Part shown: one piece after another, positions 17,920 to 26,050 of the stretch | How the letters are laid out: each line of letters begins with the position of its first letter | Numbering within the stretch: the stretch's first letter is position 1 | From: Faecalibacterium sp. I3-3-33 | Lineage (GTDB): Bacteria; Bacillota; Clostridia; Oscillospirales; Ruminococcaceae | Direction of reading: 5' to 3' | NCBI RefSeq assembly: GCF_023347295.1 | Contig: NZ_CP094469.1 | Location: 434,001-498,000, forward strand | Length of the DNA: 64,000 bases | The notes under the pieces: model-generated | Databases searched by the model: none | What the model saw: only the letters and a program-made list of their open reading frames with translations | What the model was told of the DNA's origin: nothing | Program-made: the position numbers and the translations under genes

Positions 17920-18036
17920 AGAAAAGGCGCTGGTCGGCAAACGGCTACCCGTTACCGGCGATCGCTTGTTCCTAAGAGTAAAGAAAGCAAGTGACCGTTC
18001 GCTTGGGGAAGCAGAAGGCGGTTACTTGCTTTTCTT
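17920..18036 (+). ncRNA. Putative antisense antitoxin RNA
   Basis: Predicted transcript of about 110-120 nt between the promoter at 17886-17913 and the hairpin formed by AAAGCAAGTGACCG (17986-17999) with CGGTTACTTGCTTT (18019-18032) and a following T-rich run. It contains further possible stems (for example GGTCGGCAAACGGCTACCCG) and no open frame. Its last part is complementary to the stop codon and 3' end of the small hydrophobic gene at 18022-18165. This is the arrangement of type I systems such as txpA/ratA. The exact ends are inferred. Confidence 0.5.
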
Positions 18037-18165
18037 GTTGTCATCGTTCGATTTGTCATGAGAAATCTTCCACGCGATGTCAAATGTAGTGTTTACTACA
18101 TCAACAATCAACGCTGCCACTGTCGCCAACAAAGTCAGCAACAGCATCACTTCCGACAAGGTCAT
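18022..18165 (-). CDS. Small hydrophobic protein, probable type I toxin (holin-like)
   Basis: 47 aa: starts MTLSEVMLLLTLLATVAALI, a single membrane span, and ends with a charged Asp/Asn/Lys tail (HDKSNDDNKKSK). This plan matches the Firmicutes putative holin-like toxins related to the TxpA/BsrG group, which insert in the membrane. A strong ribosome site (GGAAGGGGGGAG) precedes the ATG. The mRNA promoter is predicted about 175 bp upstream, giving a long 5' leader with a GCCGTAAGGC hairpin. Its 3' end shares a bidirectional terminator with the convergent RNA. Confidence 0.7.
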   Translation of the reverse strand: MTLSEVMLLLTLLATVAALIVDVVNTTFDIAWKISHDKSNDDNKKSK

Positions 18166-18337
18166 GCAACTCCCCCCTTCCTCGTAATGCTACAAGTAAG
18201 GGGATGACTTCAAAATAAGCCTGCCCCTCGGCATTCCGTTCATTCCATGGGTCTCCGTGGAACAAACTCCTGTCGGTAAGAGCAGCCGCCTGCGTTTTCG
18301 ACACAGCACCTTTTCACCGCCTTACGGCGGTAAATCC

Positions 18338-18366
18338 ATTGTAACACATTTTTCGCCGCATTACAA
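18338..18366 (-). promoter_or_regulatory. Predicted promoter of the small toxin gene
   Basis: Minus strand: TTGTAA (18366-18361), 17 bp, TACAAT (18343-18338). Confidence 0.55.
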
Positions 18367-18367
18367 C

Positions 18368-18418
18368 AAAACCCTCCCTGCCGGGCGCAGTCTTTGCGCT
18401 TGCGGCAGGGAGGGTTTT
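18368..18418. terminator. Large inverted repeat upstream of the toxin promoter
   Basis: AAAACCCTCCCTGCCG (18368-18383) and its exact complement (18403-18418) form a 16-bp stem, with an inner GCGCA/TGCGC pair. The flanking A and T runs allow termination in both directions. It would insulate the toxin locus from the remnant gene to its right. Confidence 0.65.
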
Positions 18419-18481
18419 GCACATTTTGCGGTTTGGTTGTGGAAAAGTGGAGTGGGAAGGGAAACGGAAAATCAGGAACGC

Positions 18482-18625
18482 TTACTGGACCTTGGTCAGC
18501 TCAGCCAGCTTGTGGTAGATCTCGTGGATGGAGGTGGTGGTGGAAGCGGAATCCGGGCAAAGCGGGTAAAATCTGCCGGTAACGCCCGCCACAGGGCCAC
18601 TTTTTGCACCGAACCGCCCCGCAAG
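18482..18625 (-). pseudogene. Possible 3' remnant of a lost gene
   Basis: The minus strand carries a frame ending SIHEIYHKLAELTKVQ and a stop at 18482-18484. It looks like the true C-terminal helix of a protein, but the frame upstream (18560-18625) becomes low-complexity and has no start codon or ribosome site. I read it as a truncated remnant. The parent family was not recognised. The rest of 18166-18706 holds the toxin leader and promoter and no other gene. Confidence 0.35.
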
Positions 18626-18706
18626 GGTTGCAAGCAGGGGGCTTTTCATTGTACAATAGAAAGAGCAAGCTGAGATATACTTCTATAATGAGAGGATCTT
18701 TTAAAT

Positions 18707-19528
18707 ATGTCTGATATCAAAGTGCTGGCGTTGGATCTGGATGGCACCCTGACCAACGACCAGAAACTCGTCACCCCGCGCACCCGCGCCGCGCTGGACG
18801 CCGCCATTGAAAAAGGCGTCACCATCGTGCTGGCGTCCGGCCGGCCCACCGCCGGCATCCAGCCGCTGGCTGAGGAGCTGGGGTTGGACAAAAAGGGCGG
18901 CTGCATCCTGTCCTACAACGGCGGCAAGATCGTGGATTGCCGCACCGGCGAAACGTTGGTGGAAAAGACGCTGGACCCCGCCCTTGTGCCCGAGCTGTGC
19001 GCCTTTGCCGCCGCGCAGGATATTGCCATCCTGACCTATAACCGCGAAGGCATCGTCTGCGAGCGAGACAAGGACGAGTGGGCCAACAAGGAGTGCTTTA
19101 CCACCAAGCTGCCCATGATCCATGTGGACGATCTGGCGTCCTATGTGAACTACCCTGTGTGCAAGATGCTTATCACGCTGGACCCCGCCCGCCGGGACGC
19201 AGTGTGCGCCGCCGGACAGCAGCAGTTTGCGGGCCGCGCCGACCTGTACCCCTCCAGCCCCTTCTTTATTGAAGCGGTGCCGCTGGGCGTAGCCAAGGAC
19301 GGTAGTCTGGCAGAGCTTCTGCGCCGCATGGGGCTGACCCGCGAGAACCTGATGGCCTGCGGCGACGGTCTGAACGACCGCTCCATGATCGCCTACGCCG
19401 GGGTGGGCGTCGCCATGCAGAACGCCGAGCAGCCGGTGAAGGACTGCGCTGACTATGTGACCACCGCCGACAACAACCACGACGGCGTGGCCGAGGCCGT
19501 GGAGAAGTTTATTTTACGAGAGGACTAA
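18707..19528 (+). CDS. Cof-type HAD hydrolase (phosphatase)
   Basis: 273 aa, HAD superfamily IIB. Motif I is LDLDGTLTND (about residue 9), motif II is LASGRP (about 43), and motifs III-IV are LGVAKDGS and CGDGLNDRSMIAYAG (about 220-235). The cap domain lies in between. Such enzymes dephosphorylate sugar phosphates or flavin/PLP phosphates, and the substrate is not predictable here. Promoter -10 TATAAT at 18684-18689. It lies 7 bp before the exonuclease gene, so the two are co-transcribed. Confidence 0.93.
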   Translation: MSDIKVLALDLDGTLTNDQKLVTPRTRAALDAAIEKGVTIVLASGRPTAGIQPLAEELGLDKKGGCILSYNGGKIVDCRTGETLVEKTLDPALVPELCAFAAAQDIAILTYNREGIVCERDKDEWANKECFTTKLPMIHVDDLASYVNYPVCKMLITLDPARRDAVCAAGQQQFAGRADLYPSSPFFIEAVPLGVAKDGSLAELLRRMGLTRENLMACGDGLNDRSMIAYAGVGVAMQNAEQPVKDCADYVTTADNNHDGVAEAVEKFILRED

Positions 19529-19535
19529 CAAAGCA

Positions 19536-20528
19536 ATGCCGCGTAACTTGGTTTTATTTGATCTGGAATGGAACATCGGCTACCAGCCGTATACCTTTAA
19601 CTACCATGGGGTGCAGCAGACCCTGCGGGGCGAGATCGTGGAGATCGGCGCTGTAAAGATCGACGAGGATGCCAATGTGCTGGATACCTTTTCCATCCAT
19701 CTGCGCCCCCGCATCTTCCGCAAATTGCAGCACCATATCGCCAAGGTGACCGGCCTGACGCAGGCAGATCTGGACAAGGGCGAGCCCATCGTGCAGGGAC
19801 TGCGCCGCTTTATGCAGTGGTGCGGCCCGGATGCCGAGTTTGCCGAGTGGGGTCTGGACGATGTGCCGGTGCTCAAGCAGAACTTGTTCCTGTGCAATCT
19901 GGACGAGTCCAAACCCACCGTCTGGTACGATCTGCAGCAGGTCTTTCTGCGGGAGCATCCCCGCAAGGAGGGCGAGGGCATGACGCTGGAAAGTGTAGTT
20001 ACCCGCATGGGCATCCCCATGGAGCGCCCCTTCCACGATGCACTTTCCGACACCCTGTACACCGCCGACGTCTGCCGTCTGCTGGATCTGCGCGCCGGGC
20101 TTGCCGCCTACCCCACCGAGGACGAGGCGCTGCGCCAGAGCCTGTGCCAGAACCCCGGCGATTACCGGGACTTTACGGTGTTCCACGGCTATGTGGAGCA
20201 GTACGCATGGCGGGCTGACCCCAAGATCAGCCAGATGCCCTGCCCGGAGTGCGGCACCACCCTGCAGCCGGACGAGATTTGGCTGAAAAAGGGCAGCAAC
20301 AGCTGGTATACCCTGTGTCAGTGCCCCAGTTGCACCGGCAGCGGCAACGCTGCCGGACAGGGCGTGTTCCAGCGGTACAAGCTGTCCCGCCGGGACGGCC
20401 TGCACTGGAGCTTTGCCCGCTGCGCCCAGATGCCGGACGCCGAAAGCCTTGCCCGCTGGGAAAAGCTGCGCACCGCCCAGCTGGAGCGGATGCGCGCCAA
20501 GGCTGAAAAGCAGGCTGCGGAAAAATAA
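19536..20528 (+). CDS. DEDDh 3'-5' exonuclease domain protein with zinc ribbon
   Basis: 330 aa. Exonuclease motifs: Exo I FDLEWN (about residue 9), GEIVEIGAVKID, Exo II EWGLDDVPVLK (about 107) and Exo III HDALSDTLYTADV (about 168), the DEDDh layout of DnaQ/KapD-like nucleases. The C-terminal part adds a four-cysteine zinc ribbon (CPECG near 230, CQCPSC near 262). A role in RNA or DNA 3'-end trimming is likely, but the substrate is unknown. It is coupled to the HAD gene upstream. Confidence 0.88.
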   Translation: MPRNLVLFDLEWNIGYQPYTFNYHGVQQTLRGEIVEIGAVKIDEDANVLDTFSIHLRPRIFRKLQHHIAKVTGLTQADLDKGEPIVQGLRRFMQWCGPDAEFAEWGLDDVPVLKQNLFLCNLDESKPTVWYDLQQVFLREHPRKEGEGMTLESVVTRMGIPMERPFHDALSDTLYTADVCRLLDLRAGLAAYPTEDEALRQSLCQNPGDYRDFTVFHGYVEQYAWRADPKISQMPCPECGTTLQPDEIWLKKGSNSWYTLCQCPSCTGSGNAAGQGVFQRYKLSRRDGLHWSFARCAQMPDAESLARWEKLRTAQLERMRAKAEKQAAEK

Positions 20529-20698
20529 AGGCAGGAAAATCCCCTTCCGTTTCGTAGTATAGATAACAGAGCACAGAACGTGTCGAAAAATGCACACTCT
20601 GTTCACGGCTCTGTCATAGAGAATGGATATACTAAGCATGATACAGCCTGCCCGGGAACGTCCCGGCACCGGCTGCACAGAAAGGGATCGGACACAGG

Positions 20699-21301
20699 AT
20701 GCAAACCACACTGATGGGCTGGATACACCAGCTTGGAACACTGGAATACTGGGAAGCGCTGCTGGCGGGCTTTGAGGGGCTTGGCCCCCTTGTGCCCATT
20801 CTGCTGGCGATGGTGGAGTCCTTTTTTCCGCCGCTGCCGCTAATCGCCATTGTAGCGCTGAACGTGGCCGCGCACGGCGGCCTGCTGGGCTTTTTGTACA
20901 GCTGGGCAGGCGTAGCGCTGGGCGGCACCATCATGTTTTTATTCTGGCGGCGGCTCATCAAGCGCTTTTTCTGGAAGGTAGCCAGCCGCTCCCCCAAGCT
21001 GGAAAAGGCCCAGCAGTGGGTGAACCGCTTCGACACCTCGTCCCTGTTCATGCTGTCGCTGCTGCCCTTCACTCCCACCTCCTTTATGCATTTCGCCTTC
21101 GGGATGTCGGACTTTGACGAAAAGCGCTACCTGCGCACCGTTCTTTTAGGCAAAGGCTTGATGGTAGCCATGATGGCCGTCTTTGGGCAGTCGCTGGTCA
21201 GCTCCCTGAAAAACCCGGTCTACCTTGTGCTCTCGGTCTTGTTGTGGGGCGGGATGTACTGGGGAAGCAAAAAATTCTGCCGCAAGCATCATCTGGAATA
21301 A
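20699..21301 (+). CDS. DedA/VTT-domain membrane protein
   Basis: 200 aa with about five membrane segments. The order FFPPLPLIAIVALN, then GALGGT-like AGVALGGTIMF and LLPFTPTSFMHFAFGMSDF, is that of DedA/TVP38 (VTT domain) proteins. Relatives act as lipid carriers or scramblases such as UptA. The ATG has an AAAGGGATCGG region upstream. Expressed alone between its own promoter region and a terminator. Confidence 0.85.
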   Translation: MQTTLMGWIHQLGTLEYWEALLAGFEGLGPLVPILLAMVESFFPPLPLIAIVALNVAAHGGLLGFLYSWAGVALGGTIMFLFWRRLIKRFFWKVASRSPKLEKAQQWVNRFDTSSLFMLSLLPFTPTSFMHFAFGMSDFDEKRYLRTVLLGKGLMVAMMAVFGQSLVSSLKNPVYLVLSVLLWGGMYWGSKKFCRKHHLE

Positions 21302-21316
21302 AAGAATAACATCCGG

Positions 21317-21358
21317 GACAGCGGAGCACCTGCGGGCGCTCTGCTGTCTTTTTTTTTT
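21317..21358 (+). terminator. Terminator after the DedA-like gene
   Basis: GACAGCGGAGC (21317-21327) with GCTCTGCTGTC (21338-21348), one mismatch, then ten T. Confidence 0.9.
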
Positions 21359-21369
21359 GCAAAAAAATG

Positions 21370-21403
21370 CCATGGCGGACAGCCCGCAGACTGCCCGCCA
21401 TGG
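21370..21403 (-). terminator. Terminator of the trigger-factor-like operon
   Basis: CCATGGCGG (21370-21378) and CCGCCATGG (21395-21403). On the minus strand it is followed by seven T (21367-21361). Confidence 0.75.
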
Positions 21404-21414
21404 TGTAGGTCGTA

Positions 21415-22368
21415 TTATTTTGCTTCCGGTTCCTGCACAAGGGGTTCTGCCGGCGGCGGGGTGAGGGTGGAATGCTCCACCACAAAGGCCGCAGCCTTTG
21501 CCCGGGCAAGGCGCTGACGCACCTTGCGGGTGTCGTTCGCCGGGAAGGTGCGCTCCCCGTCCAGCTTCTCGTTCCAGTTGGCAAGGGCGGCGTTCACCTC
21601 GGCCTCGGTGGGCAGCAAGCCCTCCCGCTCTGCCACCAGCAAAAGCCCCAGCCAGCTGCGCAGCTTGCGCTCTGCCTGCCGGTGCAGCCACTGCCGGAAC
21701 TGCTCCACCGTCTGTCCGCGCACGGCTAAGAACTGGTCAAAGTTGACCCCGTTGGCCTGCAAGCCCAGATTGAACTGCCGCTGCTCGGCAAAGTAGTTGC
21801 CCGCTTCCAGCCGTTTGGGCACCGGGCCGGTCACCTCGTCGCCCAGCTGCCAGACCAGCTCCTTCTCGGCACGGTCTTTGGCCTGTGCGCAGCGCTTTGC
21901 GTAGAGTTCCCGGGTCACCCGGTCGCGCAGCGCGGCCTTGCCTGCGGCATCGGCGGCGCGCTCTTCATCGCCGTAGTTGCGGTTGATCTCCAGTTCAATG
22001 GTCAACCGGCGCAGCGGGTGCGGCTCGATGGCCTGCACAAAGCCGGTATCCCGTCCCAGCTCCAGCGGTGGCAGGGTGTAGAACTGCGCTCCTGCCCGGA
22101 AGCCCTCGGCCTTATTGACCGCCAGTAGCTCAAAATCCGGGTCGGTCACCGGTACAAGCTTCTGCTCCTGCACCAGCTGCCGGTAAAGAGGGTCAAAGCC
22201 CTCCAGAATGGTGCGGTTCACCGCTGCCGTCAGCAGTTCTTCCTCGTCCTGCGGAGCATCCGGGGCGGCCTGCTCCTTTGCAAGCGCAGCGGCCAGCTCC
22301 TCCGCGCCTGCTGTGAATACCAACCGGCAGTCACCCGGCTCTGCCATGCCGAAATGTTCCAGTTTCAT
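21415..22368 (-). CDS. Trigger-factor-like chaperone lacking the PPIase domain
   Basis: 317 aa. Residues about 40-115 resemble the ribosome-binding region of trigger factor (a helix, then LVPVTDPDFELL and a beta strand ending LELGRDTGFVQ). Residues about 150-290 resemble its C-terminal substrate cradle (NFDQFLAVRGQTVEQFRQWL, then AEREGLLPTEAEVNAAL). The FKBP-type PPIase domain that normally lies between is absent, and the whole is about 110 residues shorter than trigger factor. The GxRPGK-type ribosome loop is also not evident, so ribosome binding is uncertain. It lies 16 bp downstream of a membrane protein gene. Confidence 0.7.
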   Translation of the reverse strand: MKLEHFGMAEPGDCRLVFTAGAEELAAALAKEQAAPDAPQDEEELLTAAVNRTILEGFDPLYRQLVQEQKLVPVTDPDFELLAVNKAEGFRAGAQFYTLPPLELGRDTGFVQAIEPHPLRRLTIELEINRNYGDEERAADAAGKAALRDRVTRELYAKRCAQAKDRAEKELVWQLGDEVTGPVPKRLEAGNYFAEQRQFNLGLQANGVNFDQFLAVRGQTVEQFRQWLHRQAERKLRSWLGLLLVAEREGLLPTEAEVNAALANWNEKLDGERTFPANDTRKVRQRLARAKAAAFVVEHSTLTPPPAEPLVQEPEAK

Positions 22369-22384
22369 GCGGTGTCCCTCCTTC

Positions 22385-22762
22385 TCAGCGGTTCATGATG
22401 CCGACCATCAGCACCAGCAGCGCCACGCCGATGCCGACGTACAGCAGCTCGGCACCCAGCACGGACTTGTCGCCCTCCACGAACATCTTCTCCGGGGCAT
22501 CGGGGTCGTAGTACAGGGTGACCACGCTGCCCTCGGCAAAGGGCTTGCCCTTGGCGGGCTTGGGGTACTGCAGCCGGTGGCTGCCGCCTGCGGTGGTAAA
22601 CTCCAGCACATAGGCAGCGCCGTCCCGGCTCTGCACCGTACCGCTTACCGTGGCCTGCACGCAGGCGCCCTTGGTGCGCAGCAGCTGCCGTGCCCGCACG
22701 CTGCGCAGCGCCATGTAAAACATGATCAGTGCGCCCACCAGAAAAATAATCACATTCAGCAT
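22385..22762 (-). CDS. DUF3592-family membrane protein
   Basis: 125 aa from the ATG at 22762 (GAGGGAAAACG upstream). Two spans, one at each end (VIIFLVGALIMFYMAL; LLYVGIGVALLVLMVGIM), enclose an extracytoplasmic beta domain with the DUF3592 pattern GSVVTLYYDPDAPEKMF. Function unknown. First gene of a two-gene unit with the trigger-factor-like gene. Confidence 0.75.
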   Translation of the reverse strand: MLNVIIFLVGALIMFYMALRSVRARQLLRTKGACVQATVSGTVQSRDGAAYVLEFTTAGGSHRLQYPKPAKGKPFAEGSVVTLYYDPDAPEKMFVEGDKSVLGAELLYVGIGVALLVLMVGIMNR

Positions 22763-23152
22763 CGTTTTCCCTCGTTTTTCCGTAATCGCCGGGCGGTGCC
22801 CGGACGTATAGACAATACCACATAATTCTAAGTGCCGATACGGCGCGCGAGGTGCGGCAGATGCTAAGCCAAAAGCGCAGATAATACTTTGTGTATGATC
22901 GAGCATTTTGGCAGCGCAGATACCGTGCCGCACACCGAGCCGCAGCGAGGCGCTTCGGAGCGCAACCGCCGCTTGCGGCGGCTCTTGGCGCGGAGATCCG
23001 CCGGAACGGTGCTTAAGCCGTCAGGCGGGAATCGTGCGGTGTTGCCTATCGTTTATTGTACCATAATCTGCCCTAAAAAGCGCCCCACAGTCGCTATCCA
23101 GAGTGCACCAACTTTGCTGCAAAAATTTGTCGAATAATTTTGAAATTAAGCC
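22763..23152. other. Gene-free spacer with GC-rich dyads
   Basis: No supported gene. The part 22930-23045 has several short stems (CGCTTCGGAGCG; CGCCGCTTGCGGCG; CCGCAC with GTGCGG about 95 bp later), which could fold into a multi-branched structure. There is no match to a known RNA family that I recognise. Confidence 0.4.
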
Positions 23153-23180
23153 TTGACATTTCTCTTGTATCTGGTATAAT
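23153..23180 (+). promoter_or_regulatory. Promoter of tRNA-Leu
   Basis: TTGACA (23153-23158), 16 bp, TATAAT (23175-23180). Confidence 0.8.
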
Positions 23181-23224
23181 AACTATCGTTCCCGGCGCTG
23201 CGGTGCAGGAACACAACAGAATAT

Positions 23225-23311
23225 GCGGATATGGCGGAATTGGCAGACGCGTTAGATTCAGGTTCTAATCGGGGCAACTCGGTGGAGGTTCAAGTCCTCT
23301 TATCCGCACCA
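23225..23311 (+). tRNA. tRNA-Leu (anticodon CAG)
   Basis: 87 nt with encoded CCA. Acceptor GCGGATA pairs with TATCCGC. The D-arm is GGCGGAATTGGCAGACGC, the anticodon stem TTAGA/TCTAA encloses TTCAGGT (anticodon CAG), a long variable arm (CGGGGCAACTCG) marks a class II tRNA, and the T-arm is GAGGTTCAAGTCCTC. The mobile element begins just downstream. I did not find a second copy of the 3' end of this tRNA in the window. Confidence 0.97.
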
Positions 23312-23362
23312 TGACGAATGTTCTTACAGCATTTAGCTGTCAAAGAACATTCGTCATTTTTT
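23311..23362 (+). terminator. Terminator after tRNA-Leu, at the element boundary
   Basis: A perfect 15-bp stem (23311-23325 with 23343-23357) and a T run. The first base is the last A of CCA. It also lies 6 bp beyond the recombinase stop codon and could serve both genes. Confidence 0.8.
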
Positions 23363-23367
23363 ATTTG

Positions 23368-25077
23368 CTAAATAGCGACATCACAGGGGGCGTAGTTCAC
23401 AACTACGCCTTTTCTTGTATTTACCGACACATCGGGTGTCGGCAAAGGAAGTGCGCTTGGAATCTCGATGGTGCCCACGCAGTTGTAGTGAATGCGGAGC
23501 CGCTGCTCCCATACACCGTTGACCTTTTCTGCATTGAACACTTCGATTTTTTCCACCAGTTCATTCAGCATCCGGGGTGTCAGCTTTTTTGCTCTGGTGT
23601 ACTTGCGAACCAGACTGATAAACATATCCGTTGTCATAGTTCGGCTGCTCTGCTTTTCGATTTCGGAGCGGAGCTGTTTGATTTTCTCGGTCAGCTCCTT
23701 TTGCTCGTCCTCATATCTCCGGGACATTCTGGAAAAGCGTTCATCAGAGATCTTGCCGGAAACATTGTCCTCATAGATGCGCTCAAAGAGGCCGTCCAGT
23801 TCTTCATCACGGGCAAGGAGTGCTTTCAACTCTTTCTCTTTCAGCTTGCGGTCGGTTTCGTCCGCTTGCTGGGAGTGCCCAATAACAGCTTTCAGGAAGT
23901 CGTCCTCATAGAGGCTGGCAAACTTGGTCAGCCGCCGAATCTCCCCCAACACCACTTCTTCCAGAAAGTCTACCCGGATGTAGTGGGTGGATTGGCAGGT
24001 GCCACGGTTGCCCTTGTAGTTGGAGCAGTTGAAATACTTGATTTCCGGGTTGCCCTGATTGAAGTGAAAATGCAGATTGCAGCCGCAGTCTGCGCAGACA
24101 AGCAAGCCAGAGAACATATTGTGTTCTCCGTTGTTGGTACGGCGTTTGCGCATTTTTCCGCGCTTCTGCTGTACCTGCTCAAACACGGCACGTTCAATAA
24201 TTGGCTCGTGAATATTTTGGAACACAACCCAATTTTCCGGGTCGTTATGAATCCGCTTTTTGTTCTTGTAGGACTTGGAGTAGGTTTTGAAGTTCAGAAT
24301 ATCCCCGCAATACTCCTGCTGATACAGAAGATGGGTAATCGTGGAGCCATTCCACTTGGTAGCGGGCCGTATCTTGCTCCTTCCGGGACGGCCGATGCCT
24401 TTCTGAATCCAGTAGGCCTGCGGCGTCAGGATGCCTTCCTTTTCAAACTGGGTGGCAATCTGTTCCGTGCCAAAGCCCTCCAACGTCATATCAAAAATGC
24501 GCCGGACAACTTGTGCAGCTTCTTCATCAATGACCCAATGCTTGGGATTGTTCGGGTCCTTGATATACCCATAGGGAGGAAGTCCCATCGGTTCGCCGGA
24601 GTTGCCTTTGATTTTATTACTGATACGGCGTTTCTTGCTGATGTCGCGGGCATACCACTCATTGAACAGGTTTCGGATGGGTGCCAGTTCATTTTCTCCC
24701 TCGGCCGTGTCGATGTTGTCCGAAACGGCAACAAGTCGGATGTCATGGTCCGGGAAAAATTCTTCTGTCAGCCGTCCGACCTCAATATAGTTTCGGCCCA
24801 GACGGGAAAGGTCTTTGACGAACACAGCAGAGGCTTTTCCTTGTTCAAGTTGCTGCATCATTTCAACGAAACCGGGACGGTTCATGGTCACGCCGGAAAT
24901 GCCATCATCCAGAAAGTGAACCAGATTGGTATAGCCTTTTTCCTTTGCAACTTTGGTGAGCAGTTTCTTTTGGTTGACGATGCTGTAACTCTCGCCCTCC
25001 AAATTATCATCACGGGAAAGACGCTCATAGAGAAAAGCGGTTGCTTCACGGGATTTCTTGTTACTCGACTGTTTCAT
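23368..25077 (-). CDS. Large serine recombinase (ICE integrase/excisionase)
   Basis: 569 aa from the ATG after AAAGGAG. The resolvase catalytic domain starts ATAFLYERLSRDD; the nucleophile Ser is the one in this YERLSRD motif. A DISGVTMNRPGF loop and KDLSRLGRNYIEVG follow. The recombinase domain (about 190-300) precedes a zinc-ribbon (CADCGCNLHFHF ... NCSN ... C) and a coiled-coil region (about 390-480). This layout is that of TndX/TnpX-type transposon recombinases, which move elements through a circular intermediate with a 2-bp crossover. It reads towards the left end of the element. Confidence 0.93.
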   Translation of the reverse strand: MKQSSNKKSREATAFLYERLSRDDNLEGESYSIVNQKKLLTKVAKEKGYTNLVHFLDDGISGVTMNRPGFVEMMQQLEQGKASAVFVKDLSRLGRNYIEVGRLTEEFFPDHDIRLVAVSDNIDTAEGENELAPIRNLFNEWYARDISKKRRISNKIKGNSGEPMGLPPYGYIKDPNNPKHWVIDEEAAQVVRRIFDMTLEGFGTEQIATQFEKEGILTPQAYWIQKGIGRPGRSKIRPATKWNGSTITHLLYQQEYCGDILNFKTYSKSYKNKKRIHNDPENWVVFQNIHEPIIERAVFEQVQQKRGKMRKRRTNNGEHNMFSGLLVCADCGCNLHFHFNQGNPEIKYFNCSNYKGNRGTCQSTHYIRVDFLEEVVLGEIRRLTKFASLYEDDFLKAVIGHSQQADETDRKLKEKELKALLARDEELDGLFERIYEDNVSGKISDERFSRMSRRYEDEQKELTEKIKQLRSEIEKQSSRTMTTDMFISLVRKYTRAKKLTPRMLNELVEKIEVFNAEKVNGVWEQRLRIHYNCVGTIEIPSALPLPTPDVSVNTRKGVVVNYAPCDVAI

Positions 25078-25175
25078 ACTCGCTCCTTTCTTGGGACAGT
25101 CGAATAGCAAATTCACTTGTACACCTATATTATAACACAATCTGCTTTCTCTGTCCGCTGCCTCCCGAAAGGTCA

Positions 25176-25355
25176 TTATAATTTTTCGCTTTCGGATTTC
25201 ATCAGCCGAAGAAGAACTTCTCCTAAGGTCTGGGAACTTTCTTCTTTGAACACCGGCTCAACGATAAAGGAGCGATTGCCAATACGATAAGTCGAATCCA
25301 GAGTAAGCATCTCTGGATTTTTTGTTTTTTCAGGGTTTGTCTTTTTCGCTTGCAT
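25176..25355 (-). CDS. Transposon-encoded protein TnpW
   Basis: 59 aa. Carries LDSTYRIGNRSFIVEPVF and a helical C-terminus (TLGEVLLRLMKSE), the small TnpW family found beside recombinases in Tn4451/Tn1549-type elements. Its function is unproven. An AAAGGGG ribosome site precedes the ATG. It lies just upstream of the recombinase, same strand. Confidence 0.8.
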   Translation of the reverse strand: MQAKKTNPEKTKNPEMLTLDSTYRIGNRSFIVEPVFKEESSQTLGEVLLRLMKSESEKL

Positions 25356-25505
25356 CGTAAAAATCCCCTTTCTTAAAAATCAAAAAATGAGCCAACGGAC
25401 GGCTGCTGGCAGCAGCCCACGGGAATCTCACCCCTGCATTCCTCATGCAGCCCTACTCATTGCCTGCGACGCTCTGAACGCTCGGACTTTGACGGTAAGG
25501 GAGTA

Positions 25506-25796
25506 TCAGCCTGCCTGTATGTCATGGCCCACAAGCAGCCGCGCTTGCATTGCGGCATGGTGATGATCGCTCCACTTTTCAGAGAAAAGCATCATGGCGC
25601 ACCCGCCGTCCGGCTCGATACAGACAGCAACGTATCCGTTTGCCCTATGATGCACCGCCGTTATCTTGCGGGCTTTCTTTATCAAGGAACAATAAGGCTT
25701 TGTCAGCCTGTAAAAGCATACCGTTTCCGATATGCTTTTACGGAACGACAAATAGCCCATAACGGGAAGCGTGGAAAGGGGACACGCTCCCCGCAT
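25506..25796 (-). CDS. Uncharacterised small ICE protein
   Basis: Up to 96 aa; the true start may be the Met at MGYLSFRKS. The middle (KPYCSLIKKARKITAVHHRA, then VAVCIEPDGGCAMMLFSEKW) alternates strands and helices and looks protein-like. It is collinear with the flanking ICE genes, whereas the opposite frame looks like a shadow. No family recognised, and the ribosome site is weak. The stretch between it and TnpW (25356-25505) has no gene. Confidence 0.45.
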   Translation of the reverse strand: MRGACPLSTLPVMGYLSFRKSISETVCFYRLTKPYCSLIKKARKITAVHHRANGYVAVCIEPDGGCAMMLFSEKWSDHHHAAMQARLLVGHDIQAG

Positions 25797-25807
25797 GGGC
25801 TAAAAGA

Positions 25808-26050
25808 TTATCCTACATGAAAAGCAAGGGTGCGGGTAATAAGGCGCACTTGCAGCCTGTTACGCATTTCCTCGTCCACATAGGAATAGGTATTGCCCGC
25901 GTCGTCTTTCAGCGTGCGGGTACAAAGTTTCGCTATGTAACCCTCGTAGTGCTTCAAGATCGCGCACATGGCGGTTGTGTCGCCGTTTGCCGCTGCGGAA
26001 ATGACAGGGAACGGCAACAGATTTTCAGACTTCCTAACGGTATTCATCAT
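25808..26050 (-). CDS. Conjugative-transposon helix-turn-helix protein
   Basis: 80 aa from an ATG that overlaps the 3' end of the sigma-like gene by 17 bp. The order FPVISAAANGDTTAMCAILKHY, then YIAKLC and EMRNRLQVRLI, is that of the small HTH domain proteins paired with a sigma-70-like protein in Tn916/Tn1549 elements. Likely regulates excision or transfer genes together with its neighbour. Confidence 0.8.
   Translation of the reverse strand: MMNTVRKSENLLPFPVISAAANGDTTAMCAILKHYEGYIAKLCTRTLKDDAGNTYSYVDEEMRNRLQVRLITRTLAFHVG

Noticed and set aside
18101..18304. 67-codon frame on the minus strand overlapping the toxin leader
   Set aside because: No ribosome site at its start. It overlaps the better supported 47-residue toxin in another frame.
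23288..23311. tRNA-Leu 3' end as attL with a matching attR
   Set aside because: I found no second copy of the last 24 bases of the tRNA elsewhere in the window. The tRNA may simply be the neighbour of the insertion site.
25524..25820. 98-codon plus-strand frame in the ICE left end
   Set aside because: Opposite to the direction of all neighbours and overlapping a frame with more protein-like composition.
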